From the NCBI RefSeq assembly GCF_019655335.1, contig NZ_BPFD01000007.1:1-64000 (forward strand): a stretch of 64,000 bases of DNA, in the 5' to 3' direction. The DNA comes from Shewanella hafniensis (lineage in GTDB: Bacteria; Pseudomonadota; Gammaproteobacteria; Enterobacterales; Shewanellaceae). Every line of letters starts with the position of its first letter. Position 1 is the first letter of the stretch. The notes below the pieces were generated by a model. It was given only the letters and a program-made list of their open reading frames with translations, made no database searches and was not told where the DNA came from. Positions 36,323 through 46,168 of this stretch are shown here, in pieces. The position numbers and the translations under genes are program-made.

Positions 36323-37258
36323 TCATACCTGCAGTAAATTGTGTTGCGCGGTTGCAGCAAGGGCGCGATAGACCAGTGTCGTTTGCTTCGCCTTAATATT
36401 CCAATGCTGCCAAAAGAGTGGCACGCGCATGCGACGCTCTGGCGTGAGCTCAATCAGTATCCCTTGATCGATTAATGGCTTCGCTTGCAGATGACCGACG
36501 AGTCCATAACCTAAGCTTAAGTTAATCGCTTCTAAAAAACTTTCTGAAGAGGGGATAGTATGTTGCCACCATTGCCCTGGCGTCATATTGAAATATTGGG
36601 CGAGAAACTTCTCGTGCAGCTTATCTTTGGTGGAGAACACCACTGCTGGCGCCTTCGCTAACTGGGCTTGGCTAATGCCGTTAAATGGCTGAGTGTTGCT
36701 AAGTGACTGAGTGTCGCTCGGCTCACCAAAATAGCGCGCGGCAAATTCGGGCGTGGCCACACACAAATATTCCATCGTCCCTAAAAACTCACTGCTGCAA
36801 CCCGCCATCGGCACTTCGGTTGTGGTGACACAGCCGACTGCTTCACCATTTTTCAATAGATGATGGGTGTAAGACTCATCATCGACAATTAATTCCAATA
36901 ACCAAGCGTGGCGACTGAACATGCCAGCCAGCGCGGGTAAAAACCACGTGGCTAAGCTATCGGCATTCACAGCAATACGCACTGTGGTCGGATGGTTGGG
37001 ATCGTCGGCGTCCATCTCGGCTCTTAATTCACTCTCAAGTAATTGCACCTGCGAATAGTGGCGCAGTAGGCGTTTGCCTGTGGGTGTCGCGACCACAGGA
37101 TTGGAGCGAATAAGTAATGACTGACCAACTTTTTCCTCAAGTTGCCGAATACGTTGCGATACTGCTGACTGGGTGATGTGCAGCACTTTGGCGGCGCGAT
37201 CGAATCCGCCTTCTGAGACCACAACAGCAAGGGCTTTGAGATTGGCGTATTCCAGCAT
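36323..37258 (-). CDS. argP: LysR-type regulator ArgP (IciA)
   Basis: A 311-residue LysR protein. The N-terminal winged helix-turn-helix (LKALAVVVSEGGFDRAAKVL then ITQSAVSQRIRQLEE) is that of ArgP, and the effector domain contains FLPALAGMFSRHAWLLELIV. ArgP activates the arginine exporter gene argO when arginine is bound and blocks it with lysine. It is divergent from an argO-type LysE gene across 125 bases, the classic arrangement. Start ATG 37258; an ATG six bases upstream is also possible. Confidence 0.92.
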   Translation of the reverse strand: MLEYANLKALAVVVSEGGFDRAAKVLHITQSAVSQRIRQLEEKVGQSLLIRSNPVVATPTGKRLLRHYSQVQLLESELRAEMDADDPNHPTTVRIAVNADSLATWFLPALAGMFSRHAWLLELIVDDESYTHHLLKNGEAVGCVTTTEVPMAGCSSEFLGTMEYLCVATPEFAARYFGEPSDTQSLSNTQPFNGISQAQLAKAPAVVFSTKDKLHEKFLAQYFNMTPGQWWQHTIPSSESFLEAINLSLGYGLVGHLQAKPLIDQGILIELTPERRMRVPLFWQHWNIKAKQTTLVYRALAATAQHNLLQV

Positions 37259-37383
37259 AGTCATCCTTAATCGATGTGTGTTTGATGATTATTAATTTTA
37301 CTTATGATACATAAAAAACATTAGTTATATTAATTTTGTTGTTTTGACTATGCTAGCGCCTTCTTCGAACATGAGAGGTGGTT

Positions 37384-38001
37384 ATGCAAGCGGCATTTAT
37401 ACAAGGTATGGGAATTGGTGGCAGTTTGATTATTGCTGTAGGCGCGCAAAATGCCTTTGTGCTTAAGCAAGGCATCAAGCGCTCGTACCCGTTACCGATT
37501 GCCTTGCTCTGCTCTATCATTGATGCGCTGATGATCACTGCGGGTGTGGCGGGGCTGGGGCACATCATTGAATCTTTCCCGACCATTAAGCATGTGGCGA
37601 GTTTCGGTGGCGCCGCGTTTCTACTCTGGTATGGCGCGAATGCGCTCAAGGCATCGTTTGTGGCCAAAGGCATTGAGATGGAGCAGGCTGATAGTGCCGA
37701 TACCTTCAAAAAGGCCGTGTTGACCACGCTTGGGATCAGTCTGCTTAATCCGCATTTGTACCTCGACACTGTGGTGCTGCTCGGCAGTATTAGCACTCAA
37801 TTTGATGATTTACATCGGCCTTGGTTTGGCGCGGGTGCTGTACTGGCATCGTTTATTTGGTTTTTTGGCTTAAGTTTTGGTGCGCGTTTGCTGGCGCCCA
37901 TTTTTACTCGCCCAGCGGCATGGCGTTATCTTGACCGTTTTATTTGGTTAACCATGTGGAGTATTGCCGCCGCGATTATTTGGCCCTATGTGGCAGGATA
38001 A
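37384..38001 (+). CDS. argO: Arginine exporter ArgO (LysE family)
   Basis: A 205-residue inner-membrane exporter of arginine and probably canavanine. The family opening QGMGIGGSLIIAVGAQNAFV, the GAAFLLWYGANALK segment and SLLNPHLYLDTVVLLG are diagnostic for LysE/ArgO. Six TM helices are visible. ATG 37384 has GAGAGGTGG upstream. ArgP, encoded divergently, is the expected regulator. LysE proper cannot be excluded by sequence alone, but the pairing favours ArgO. Confidence 0.9.
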   Translation: MQAAFIQGMGIGGSLIIAVGAQNAFVLKQGIKRSYPLPIALLCSIIDALMITAGVAGLGHIIESFPTIKHVASFGGAAFLLWYGANALKASFVAKGIEMEQADSADTFKKAVLTTLGISLLNPHLYLDTVVLLGSISTQFDDLHRPWFGAGAVLASFIWFFGLSFGARLLAPIFTRPAAWRYLDRFIWLTMWSIAAAIIWPYVAG

Positions 38002-38104
38002 ACCGACGTTGTGATGCCATAGAATACGGGCTAGCTGAATGCTTTTGCGGTTTTTTTGCTCGGTAAGATCGTATCTTGTGATATGAAAGTGAAAATTTTT
38101 CATG

Positions 38105-38132
38105 AAAAAGGTCCTGATTTCAGGACCTTTTC
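38105..38132. terminator. Symmetrical terminator hairpin between argO and bcp
   Basis: AAAAGGTCCTG / CAGGACCTTTT with an ATTT loop. Its A/T flanks make it usable in both directions. Confidence 0.75.
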
Positions 38133-38245
38133 GTTATCGATTGCCGATTATTTATTCAGCCTTTTGACATCAACCCACGACATTTACACTTTTGTGCCGA
38201 TTAAATCAGCAGCTTGAAGCCTTGTATTCGTCGCCATATCTGTCA

Positions 38246-38713
38246 TTAACCTGCGATTTGCGCGAGCACGACTTCATGGTGATCTTTGGTTTTAAACTTA
38301 TCGAATACGTGGGCGATGGTGCCGTCGGTATTGATAAGGAAGCTTAATCTGTGGATGCCATCATAGGTTTTTCCCATGAATTTCTTTTCACCCCAGACCC
38401 CAAACGCGTCGGCGACACTGTGGTCTTCATCGCTCAGTAAAGTGAAGTTGAGTGCTTGTTTCTCAGCAAATTTTGCCAGTTTAGCCACAGGATCTGGGCT
38501 AATGCCAAATACTGTCACATTATGGCTATCGAGCGCCGCTTTGCTGTCACGTAGACCGCAGGCTTGCACTGTACAACCCGGCGTCGCTGCTTTAGGGTAA
38601 AAATACACTAAAACAGGACCTTGCTTGAGGCTGTCCGCCAGTGAAACTGAGTTGCCATGTTGATCTTGTAGGGTAAATTGAGGCGCTTTTGCCCCAGCCG
38701 TTAAGGTGTTCAT
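38246..38713 (-). CDS. bcp: Thioredoxin-dependent peroxiredoxin Bcp/PrxQ
   Basis: A 155-residue thiol peroxidase that reduces H2O2 and organic peroxides in the cytoplasm. Peroxidatic Cys47 lies in ATPGCTVQACGLRD, and Cys52 five residues later can act as resolving cysteine, as in E. coli Bcp. LSFLINTDGTIAHVF is the typical late strand. Start ATG 38713 is only three bases after the gcvR stop, with GAGGATAA overlapping the gcvR end, so the two genes form an operon. Confidence 0.95.
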   Translation of the reverse strand: MNTLTAGAKAPQFTLQDQHGNSVSLADSLKQGPVLVYFYPKAATPGCTVQACGLRDSKAALDSHNVTVFGISPDPVAKLAKFAEKQALNFTLLSDEDHSVADAFGVWGEKKFMGKTYDGIHRLSFLINTDGTIAHVFDKFKTKDHHEVVLAQIAG

Positions 38714-38716
38714 CTA

Positions 38717-39268
38717 TTATCCTCTGTCCTCTAAAATGGCTGTGCCTTCCATACGACGAATAGTGCAATCTAAGGTCATATCTTGGGCGAGTTGATAGAT
38801 ACTCTGTTCGAGCTTTTCTAGTTCAACTTTTTCAGGAATATTAATGGTCAGCGACACGTTTTGGGTTTGTTCACTGTCAGGCAATTCTTCTGAGAAAGAG
38901 CGTACCGCAGCCAGATCTAATGACCTGTCGGCAAGGAACTGGGTAATGCGTTTAATCGTGCCACGCTGGTCTTTACCTGTGAAGCGAACTTCAAGGCGAG
39001 AAAGGTAATTTTGTGGTGTGTGTTTAGAGGTGCGTTTCATTACCGTCAGCAGTTCTAACTCAACGCTGAGACTGGGGAGCATGCTTTCAATTTTCGTTAT
39101 TGATGCCCACGAGCCTGACAACATCATGATAAGGGTAAATTCGTTACCAAATAATGCCATACGGCTGTCGACGATATCGCAGTCACAGTCACTGGCAAGA
39201 CGAGCTAGTTTACTTACGAGTCCAGGACGGTCGAGACCCATCGCTGTTACGACCAGGAAATTGGTCAT
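38717..39268 (-). CDS. gcvR: GcvR-type double ACT-domain regulator
   Basis: A 183-residue cytoplasmic protein with two ACT domains. The first begins FLVVTAMGLDRPGLVSKLAR, the second LEVRFTGKDQRGTIKRITQF. In E. coli GcvR binds GcvA and glycine to control the glycine cleavage operon. The order bcp-gcvR divergent from dapA-bamC is the E. coli order, which supports the name. AGGAAAA lies just upstream of ATG 39268. Confidence 0.9.
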   Translation of the reverse strand: MTNFLVVTAMGLDRPGLVSKLARLASDCDCDIVDSRMALFGNEFTLIMMLSGSWASITKIESMLPSLSVELELLTVMKRTSKHTPQNYLSRLEVRFTGKDQRGTIKRITQFLADRSLDLAAVRSFSEELPDSEQTQNVSLTINIPEKVELEKLEQSIYQLAQDMTLDCTIRRMEGTAILEDRG

Positions 39269-39440
39269 GAATTTTCCTCACTTTTTCGATATCATAGAGC
39301 GAAAACTCAGGGTTGAAGCTGAGTTTTTGTGCGGGACGTAATGCTACCATAACTAATTCAATTTGAGAGCCCCGTTAATGCTTGTCATTAGTGGTTGGCA
39401 TCAGTACCATAGCGAATCCTGAAATCTTGGGGAAAGTCAG

Positions 39441-40325
39441 ATGATAAACGGAAGCATCGTAGCCTTAATCACGCCAATGAACAGTGATGGCTCAGTAGAT
39501 TTTGCAAGTCTTGAAAGGTTAGTCGAATTCCATATTGACCAAGGCACAGATGCCATTGTGGCCGTTGGTACAACCGGCGAGTCAGCGACTCTGCCTATGT
39601 CTGAGCATGTAACGGTCGTTTCACAAACCGTTAAATTTGCAGCGGGCCGCGTTCCTGTCATTGGTGGCAATGGTGCCAATGCCACATCTGAAGCCGTTGA
39701 GCTCACCAAGTCCTTATCTAAGGTGGGTGTCGCCGCTATGCTTGGCGTAACGCCATATTATAATAAGCCAACTCCTAAGGGATTGATTGCGCATTATAAA
39801 GCGGTTGCTGCTAGCACAGATATTCCACAAATTCTTTATAATGTCCCTGGCCGTACTGCCGTCGATATGTTGCCAGAAACCGTTGCCGAGTTAGTCAACG
39901 TGAGCAACATTATTGGCGTGAAAGAAGCGACCGGTGACTTATCACGTGTAAAACGTCTGCGCGAACTGTGCGGCGACGATTTCCTCTTGTATAGCGGCGA
40001 TGATGCCACTGCCAGAGAGTTCTTACTCTTAGGCGGTAATGGTGTTATTTCAGTCGCTAACAACATAGTGCCACAAGCGTTTAAAGCTATGTGTGATGCG
40101 GCGCTGGCGGGTAATGCTGAGCTTGCGCTGAGTATAGACACACCACTGCGCGGTTTATACAGCACACTATTTTGTGAAGCCAATCCTATCCCAGTAAAAT
40201 GGGCTGCCCATCGCATGGGTTTGATTGAATGTGGCCATATTCGTTTACCTTTGACTGAACTTTCTGAGCAATGTCATGGTCTGTTGATAGAAGCAATGAC
40301 TCGTGCCCAGATAGAGGTTAAATAA
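39441..40325 (+). CDS. dapA: 4-hydroxy-tetrahydrodipicolinate synthase
   Basis: The first committed enzyme of lysine and diaminopimelate synthesis, condensing pyruvate with aspartate semialdehyde. The 294-residue TIM barrel has the Schiff-base Lys161 in [10 protein letters not shown], Tyr133 in ILYNVPGRT, and Thr44-Thr45 in [10 protein letters not shown], all at E. coli numbering. bamC follows three bases after the stop and is surely co-transcribed. Confidence 0.97.
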   Translation: MINGSIVALITPMNSDGSVDFASLERLVEFHIDQGTDAIVAVGTTGESATLPMSEHVTVVSQTVKFAAGRVPVIGGNGANATSEAVELTKSLSKVGVAAMLGVTPYYNKPTPKGLIAHYKAVAASTDIPQILYNVPGRTAVDMLPETVAELVNVSNIIGVKEATGDLSRVKRLRELCGDDFLLYSGDDATAREFLLLGGNGVISVANNIVPQAFKAMCDAALAGNAELALSIDTPLRGLYSTLFCEANPIPVKWAAHRMGLIECGHIRLPLTELSEQCHGLLIEAMTRAQIEVK

Positions 40326-40328
40326 TTA

Positions 40329-41426
40329 ATGTTAAAGAAAGTCACCCCACTGATCTTAGTTGCTGCCGTTGCAGCCTGTAGTTCGCCACTTGAGCGTCGC
40401 CAAGCGAACGGTACTGAAGACTATGTTCAGGCTGAGCAAGCACCTTTGCTTAAGATCCCTGCTGGATTGAAAACACCGCCCTACAATAAAGAATTCGATG
40501 TGCCGGCATTAGGCCCTAAAGCCAATGCTTCACTCTATGGTAAAAGTTTAGATATCCGCCCGCCATTGCAAGTGCTGCCTATGGCTGAAGGTACTCACGT
40601 GGAAGAGGGCAGCGACAACATTAAAATCGTGGTCGAATCTATCGACAATTCGGTGGACTTAAAACAAGAAATCTTTACTAATTTAGATGGTTTCTTGGCC
40701 CAAAAAGGGATTGCCGTTCGTAGTCGTGATGTCGAAAAAGGCAGTATAGAAACCGATTGGATCGAAAGTCGCGAAGTGATCGAATCAAACATGTGGGGCT
40801 CAGATAAAGTTTATCTGCTGCGTCAACGCTATCGTTTTGATGTGGAAACGCGCCCACATGGTCGTACAGCGAATATCGTTATTCACTTAGTTGAACACGA
40901 AGAGTTTTACGACGATAAAGCACAAAACGTGTTATTAAGCGGCGAAGATAAACAAAGATACACGATTGATATGCTGAACAGTGCTATTGCGTACATCAGC
41001 GTTAAACGTGACCAAGCGATCCAAGCGAATCGTTTGAAGCAAACTTTAGGTATCAATGTTGATTTAGTCACGCCAGAAGAAGGCAAAGCCTACTGGTCTG
41101 CTAAGGCCCCTTACAAACAAGTGTGGGATCGTCTGCGTATCGTGCTGCCGGAAATGGGCTTCGAAATTGCCGATATGGATAGCGCGAAAGGATTGTACTT
41201 TATCAAGTTTGACGATAACTCGGGTTTCTGGAGTTCATTGTGGGGCGACGATAAGTTAGCGCTCAAAGAAGGCAGCTACCGTTTACTGCTTGAAGATGGT
41301 GATACACCTGAAGACACTAAGATCTTCCTCCGCGATGCTGAAGATCAGCCATTAAGCGATGAAGTCGTTACCAATGTGTATCAGTCACTGTCAAACCTGA
41401 TGAAAGAAGAACGCAAGCTGCGTTAA
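40329..41426 (+). CDS. bamC: Outer-membrane assembly lipoprotein BamC (NlpB)
   Basis: A 365-residue lipoprotein of the BAM complex that inserts beta-barrel proteins in the outer membrane. The signal ends in a lipobox with Cys17 (VAAVAACSS). An unstructured N-terminal stretch (about 25-100, with PPYNKEFDVPALGPKANASL and DIRPPLQVLP) binds BamD. Two helix-grip domains follow. Length is close to E. coli BamC (344). Its gene follows dapA as in E. coli. Confidence 0.94.
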   Translation: MLKKVTPLILVAAVAACSSPLERRQANGTEDYVQAEQAPLLKIPAGLKTPPYNKEFDVPALGPKANASLYGKSLDIRPPLQVLPMAEGTHVEEGSDNIKIVVESIDNSVDLKQEIFTNLDGFLAQKGIAVRSRDVEKGSIETDWIESREVIESNMWGSDKVYLLRQRYRFDVETRPHGRTANIVIHLVEHEEFYDDKAQNVLLSGEDKQRYTIDMLNSAIAYISVKRDQAIQANRLKQTLGINVDLVTPEEGKAYWSAKAPYKQVWDRLRIVLPEMGFEIADMDSAKGLYFIKFDDNSGFWSSLWGDDKLALKEGSYRLLLEDGDTPEDTKIFLRDAEDQPLSDEVVTNVYQSLSNLMKEERKLR

Positions 41427-41442
41427 TTTCAACGATTGATGC

Positions 41443-41472
41443 GAAAAGGGCGAATTATCGCCCTTTTTTATT
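41443..41472 (+). terminator. Terminator of the dapA-bamC operon
   Basis: AAAAGGGCGA / TCGCCCTTTT stem with a short ATTA loop and T-run. Confidence 0.85.
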
Positions 41473-41812
41473 GGCTGCGATTTATGGATCGGGGCTTAGT
41501 TGAGATTAGAACAGGTTTTGACGATTATCTAAGCAAACGATGTTTTAGGATTTAATTGTCTCTATATCAATATTTTTCGAGTGGTTTTAGTGTTAAGTTC
41601 TGTTTAATCTATTATCTATGGTAAGAATCACTAATTAACCTTGTTATCGTACTGCATTCTGGTTGTTCTGCCACTGATATCGCCAAAGACACTTAATTAC
41701 ACCTATTTTTGCGCTATCAGCGTAATTTGTAAGAAAAAGTAAAACGTATTGATGCGATGATGTGAGTGAGTAAACTAGCCGTTATTAATGCGAGTCATCC
41801 CTTGGAAGCCCG
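41473..41812. other. Intergenic region upstream of the RND efflux genes
   Basis: About 340 bases with no open frame or repeat. It presumably contains the promoter of the efflux operon. No regulator gene adjoins it. Confidence 0.5.
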
Positions 41813-42895
41813 ATGAAAAAAATTATTCTAATAATCGCCCTATTGGCTGCGGCATGGTTTGGATATCAAGCCATGCAACCGCAAGAGATTGCCAAAGCGC
41901 AAGTTAACCTTATGCCCAACGTGGTGATTGCCACCGCCGCGATGGCACCTATTCGCGATGAAGTGGAAGCCATCGGCACCAACAAAGCCGCAGAATCAGT
42001 GACTATAACCCCTAAAGTCACCGACATAGTGACAGCGATTAAGTTTGATGATGGTAACATAGTTAAGAAGGGGGACTTGTTAGTCCAACTGCAAAATGCG
42101 GAACAGATTGCTAAGGTAAAAGCCGCGCAAGTTAAAGTCAGTGATAATCAACGTGAATTCAACCGTATCAGTTCGTTAGTCACCAGCCGCACTGTGGCAG
42201 AGTTAGAACGCGACAGATTACAAACCCTTATCGATACCACCCGCGCAGAGCTTGAACAGGCGCAAGCATCACTCAATGATCGCAGTATTCTTGCGCCTTT
42301 TAATGGCCGTTTAGGTTTACGTCAAATCAGTGTCGGCAGTTTAGTGTCGCCCGGCACTGAAATTACCACGCTCGATGATATCTCTAAGATTAAACTCGAT
42401 TTTTCAGTACCTGAGCGTTTTATTCAAGATTTAGCGCCGGGCAAGAAAGTTGAAGCCAAAGCCGTGGCCTTCCCTGATTTTACCTTCAAAGGCGTAGTGA
42501 CTTCGATTGATAGCCGCGTAAACCCAACGACGCGCACTGTGATCGTCCGCGCCGAAATTCCCAATCCTGAGCTGCGCTTATTACCGGGGATGTTAATGAA
42601 GGTCAAACTCATCAAACGTAGCCGCGAAGCCTTGATGTTGCCAGAATCTGCCATTATCCCAATCCAAAATGATCACTATGTTTACAGTGTTAATGCCGAC
42701 AATGTGATTGAGCGTAAACAAGTCACTATCGGGATTCGTACCCGTGGTTGGGTTGAGATCTTAGACGGTTTAGCCTTGGGCGAAAACGTGGTGATCCGTG
42801 GTTTATTGAAAGTCCATCCTGGGGATAAAGTGCAAACTGAGTTCGCGGAAAAGTTTAGTTATCTTGCGGATACGAGCGCGGAGCCAAGTGTATGA
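41813..42895 (+). CDS. RND efflux periplasmic adaptor (membrane fusion protein)
   Basis: A 360-residue HlyD/AcrA-type adaptor. An N-terminal hydrophobic anchor (residues 3-20) has no lipobox cysteine. The biotinyl-lipoyl half motifs (VVKKGDLLVQLQNAEQ and ILAPFNGRLGLRQISVGSLV) bracket a coiled-coil hairpin (about 95-160). Beta-barrel and membrane-proximal regions follow (VVTSIDSRVNPTTRTVIVRA). It links the inner-membrane pump to an outer-membrane channel. Its last four bases overlap the pump gene start (ATGA), so the two are coupled. Confidence 0.92.
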   Translation: MKKIILIIALLAAAWFGYQAMQPQEIAKAQVNLMPNVVIATAAMAPIRDEVEAIGTNKAAESVTITPKVTDIVTAIKFDDGNIVKKGDLLVQLQNAEQIAKVKAAQVKVSDNQREFNRISSLVTSRTVAELERDRLQTLIDTTRAELEQAQASLNDRSILAPFNGRLGLRQISVGSLVSPGTEITTLDDISKIKLDFSVPERFIQDLAPGKKVEAKAVAFPDFTFKGVVTSIDSRVNPTTRTVIVRAEIPNPELRLLPGMLMKVKLIKRSREALMLPESAIIPIQNDHYVYSVNADNVIERKQVTIGIRTRGWVEILDGLALGENVVIRGLLKVHPGDKVQTEFAEKFSYLADTSAEPSV

Positions 42896-45800
42896 TCCTC
42901 ACTGATCTCTCGGTAAAACGTCCCGTATTTGCCTCAGTGATCAGCTTGCTGCTGGTCGCCTTCGGGCTTGTCTCCTTTGATAAATTACCCCTGCGTGAAT
43001 ACCCAAACATCGATCCGCCCGTGGTGTCTATCGACACTAACTACCGTGGCGCCAGTGCCGCCGTGGTGGAAAGCCGCATTACCCAATTGATTGAGGACAG
43101 GATCAGCGGTGTCGAAGGCATTCGGCACGTAAGTTCATCGAGCAGTGATGGCCGCTCATCCGTCACCTTAGAGTTTGATATTAGCCGCAATATTGAAGAT
43201 GCGGCTAACGATGTGCGCGACCGCATTTCTGGCTTACTCGACAATTTACCCGAGGAAGCTGATCCCCCAGAAGTGCAAAAAGCCAATGGCGGCGATGAAG
43301 TGATCATGTGGCTCAATTTGGTGTCGGATCAAATGACTACCCTCGAATTGACCGATTACACTAATCGTTATTTAGCCGACCGTTTTTCAGTGGTCGATGG
43401 TGTGGCGCGGATGCGTATTGGCGGCGGCAAAGTGTATGCGATGCGGATATGGCTCGACAGACAAGCCTTGGCATCGCGCAGTTTAACGGTTGCCGATGTG
43501 GAGTCAGCGCTTAGAGCCGAGAACGTCGAGTTACCCGCAGGTTCGATTGAATCCAAGGAGCGGCATTTTACGGTGAGGCTCGAGCGGGGTTATCGCACCG
43601 CCGAAGATTTCGCAAATCTAGTGATCACCCAAGGGGAAGATGGTTACTTAGTTAAACTGGGGGATGTCGCGCGGGTGGAAATCGGCTCTGAAGAAGAGCG
43701 GATTATGTTCCGTGGCAACAAAGAGGCGATGATAGGTTTAGGCGTGTCTAAGCAGTCAACCGCCAATACCTTGGAAGTGGCGCGTGCGGTGAATGCGCTG
43801 GTCGACAAAATCAATCCAACTTTGCCAGCGGGCATGTCCATTAAGCGCAGCTACGATAGCTCAGTGTTTATCGAAGCCTCGATTAAAGAAGTGTACCAAA
43901 CCCTGTTCACTGCGATGGTCCTAGTGATTATCGTGATTTATCTGTTCCTTGGCAGTGTGCGCGCCATGTTGATCCCCGCGATCACTGTGCCTGTGTCCTT
44001 GCTTGGCACCTTTATTGTGCTGTATGCGCTTGGTTATACCATCAACCTTTTGACCTTGTTGGCGATGATCCTCGCCATCGGCATGGTGGTGGACGATGCG
44101 ATTGTGATGCTGGAAAACATTCACCGCCGTATTGAAGAAGGAGATTCGCCCTTAAAAGCGGCCTTCCTCGGTGCACGTGAAGTGGCCTTTGCGGTCATCG
44201 CAACCACCTTAGTCTTGGTCGCCGTGTTTATGCCAATCACTTTCCTTGAAGGCGACTTAGGTAAACTATTCAAAGAGTTTGCTGTGACCATGAGTGCGGC
44301 CGTGCTGTTCTCTAGCCTAGTGGCTTTAACGCTCACACCTATGATGTGTTCTAAGTTGCTCAAGCCTAGCTCGCAGGATTCTTGGTTGGTGCGTAAGGTT
44401 GACGGCATCATGACCAAAGTGTCAAAACGTTATCAATTATCGTTAAAGTCTGCCATGGCCCACCCGTTATTGATGTCGATTTTGGTGTTGATAGCCTTGG
44501 GCTCAAGTGCCTATTTAGCTCAAAAAGTGCCGCAGGAATTTGCGCCGCAGGAAGACCGAGGCTCGTTATTCTTGATGGTTAACGGACCGCAAGGCGCGAG
44601 TTACGAATACATAGAATCCTACATGAATGAAGTGGAAAACCGCTTGATGCCATTGGTTGACACGGGTGATATCAAACGTCTGCTCATTCGTGCCCCCCGT
44701 GGTTTTGGCCGCGCTGCGGATTTCTCTAATGGTATGGCCATCGTCGTGCTGGAAGATTGGGGCAAACGTCGCCCCGTTAAAGAAGTGATTGCAGACATTA
44801 ACAAACGGCTTGCCGATCTCGCTGGGGTGCAAGCGTTTCCTGTAATGCGCCAAGCTTTTGGCCGTGGCGTCGGTAAACCCGTGCAGTTTGTGATTGGCGG
44901 CCCAAGCTACGAAGAGCTGGCCCGCTGGCGCGATATTATGATGCAAAAGGCGGCACAGAATCCTAAATTACTCGGTTTAGATCACGACTATAAAGAGACT
45001 AAGCCGCAGCTTCGCGTCGTCATCGACAGAGACAGAGCGGCGAGCCTTGGGGTGTCGATTTCAAATATTGGTCGTACGTTGGAATCCATGTTGGGCTCAC
45101 GCTTAGTCACGACCTTTATGCGTGACGGTGAAGAATACGATGTGATCGTTGAAGGCGAGCGCGGTAATCAAAATACCGCAGCAGATCTGCAAAACATCTA
45201 TGTACGTTCCGAGCGGACTCAAGAACTTATCCCGCTGTCGAACTTAGTGACGGTGGAAGAGTTTGCCGACGCCAGTTCGCTTAACCGTTACAACCGCATG
45301 CGCGCTATCACCATAGAAGCCAGTTTAGAAGATGGTTATAGCCTAGGTGAAGCCCTTGATTATATGAATCAATTGGCGCGTGCTTATTTGCCAGCAGAGG
45401 CGGTAATTAGCTATAAGGGCCAATCCCTCGATTATCAAGAGTCGGGTAGCTCTATGTACTTCGTGTTCTTGCTCGCGCTGGGAATTGTATTCCTCGTGCT
45501 GGCGGCGCAGTTCGAGAGTTACATTCACCCTATGGTCATCATGCTGACTGTGCCGCTGGCGACCGTGGGCGCCTTAATTGGTTTGTGGCTCACGGGGCAG
45601 AGTCTTAATATTTACAGTCAGATAGGCATTATTATGCTGGTCGGGTTGGCGGCCAAAAACGGTATCTTGATTGTTGAGTTTGCGAACCAATTGCGGGATA
45701 AAGGCGTTGATTTTGATAAGGCGATTATCCAAGCCTCGGCGCAGCGTCTACGACCTATTCTGATGACTGGCATCACCACCGCCGCTGGCGCCGTACCTTT

Positions 45801-45987
45801 GGTCATGGCCGCAGGCGCGGGCGCTGAAACCCGTTTTGTGATTGGTGTGGTTGTGTTGTCGGGGATTTTACTGGCAACCCTATTCACTATTTTCGTGATC
45901 CCAGCCGCTTATGGACTCTTTGCCCGTAACAGTGGATCGCCCGAAGCCATAGCCCAACAGTTAGAAAAAGAACTAGCCCAAGACTAA
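42892..45987 (+). CDS. RND (HAE-1) multidrug efflux pump, AcrB-like
   Basis: A 1031-residue proton-driven tripartite pump subunit. It has 12 TM helices in two pseudo-repeats with large periplasmic loops. The opening LTDLSVKRPVFASVISLLLV, REYPNIDPPVVSIDTNYRGA, the TM4 proton-relay pair in GMVVDDAIVMLENI, and the TM11 region VGLAAKNGILIVEFANQLRD are diagnostic. Substrates cannot be told from sequence; the closest family type is the MexI/MexW-like branch. No outer-membrane factor gene is present, so it probably uses a TolC encoded elsewhere. Confidence 0.94.
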   Translation: MILTDLSVKRPVFASVISLLLVAFGLVSFDKLPLREYPNIDPPVVSIDTNYRGASAAVVESRITQLIEDRISGVEGIRHVSSSSSDGRSSVTLEFDISRNIEDAANDVRDRISGLLDNLPEEADPPEVQKANGGDEVIMWLNLVSDQMTTLELTDYTNRYLADRFSVVDGVARMRIGGGKVYAMRIWLDRQALASRSLTVADVESALRAENVELPAGSIESKERHFTVRLERGYRTAEDFANLVITQGEDGYLVKLGDVARVEIGSEEERIMFRGNKEAMIGLGVSKQSTANTLEVARAVNALVDKINPTLPAGMSIKRSYDSSVFIEASIKEVYQTLFTAMVLVIIVIYLFLGSVRAMLIPAITVPVSLLGTFIVLYALGYTINLLTLLAMILAIGMVVDDAIVMLENIHRRIEEGDSPLKAAFLGAREVAFAVIATTLVLVAVFMPITFLEGDLGKLFKEFAVTMSAAVLFSSLVALTLTPMMCSKLLKPSSQDSWLVRKVDGIMTKVSKRYQLSLKSAMAHPLLMSILVLIALGSSAYLAQKVPQEFAPQEDRGSLFLMVNGPQGASYEYIESYMNEVENRLMPLVDTGDIKRLLIRAPRGFGRAADFSNGMAIVVLEDWGKRRPVKEVIADINKRLADLAGVQAFPVMRQAFGRGVGKPVQFVIGGPSYEELARWRDIMMQKAAQNPKLLGLDHDYKETKPQLRVVIDRDRAASLGVSISNIGRTLESMLGSRLVTTFMRDGEEYDVIVEGERGNQNTAADLQNIYVRSERTQELIPLSNLVTVEEFADASSLNRYNRMRAITIEASLEDGYSLGEALDYMNQLARAYLPAEAVISYKGQSLDYQESGSSMYFVFLLALGIVFLVLAAQFESYIHPMVIMLTVPLATVGALIGLWLTGQSLNIYSQIGIIMLVGLAAKNGILIVEFANQLRDKGVDFDKAIIQASAQRLRPILMTGITTAAGAVPLVMAAGAGAETRFVIGVVVLSGILLATLFTIFVIPAAYGLFARNSGSPEAIAQQLEKELAQD

Positions 45988-46020
45988 CGCCTACATCGGC
46001 TGATGTTCAAAGCACACATA

Positions 46021-46056
46021 TAAGGCGCTTGGTATTCATCAAGCGCCTTATTTTTA
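46021..46056 (+). terminator. Terminator of the RND operon
   Basis: TAAGGCGCTT / AAGCGCCTTA stem with a ten-base loop, then TTTTT. Confidence 0.85.
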
Positions 46057-46085
46057 GCCATTCGAACCTCGTTTTAGCCCTTGCC

Positions 46086-46113
46086 CTTGAAAAGCAAATT
46101 TGGAGCCCCATTT
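46086..46113 (+). promoter_or_regulatory. Sigma-32 heat-shock promoter of htpG
   Basis: CTTGAAA, a 13-base spacer and CCCCATTT match the E. coli RpoH consensus (CTTGAAA, 13-15, CCCCATNT) exactly. It ends 55 bases before the htpG start. Confidence 0.92.
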
Positions 46114-46168
46114 AGTAAACACTAAGCGTTACTTTTACCAAATTGCGTAACAAATAAAGGAAAATTTC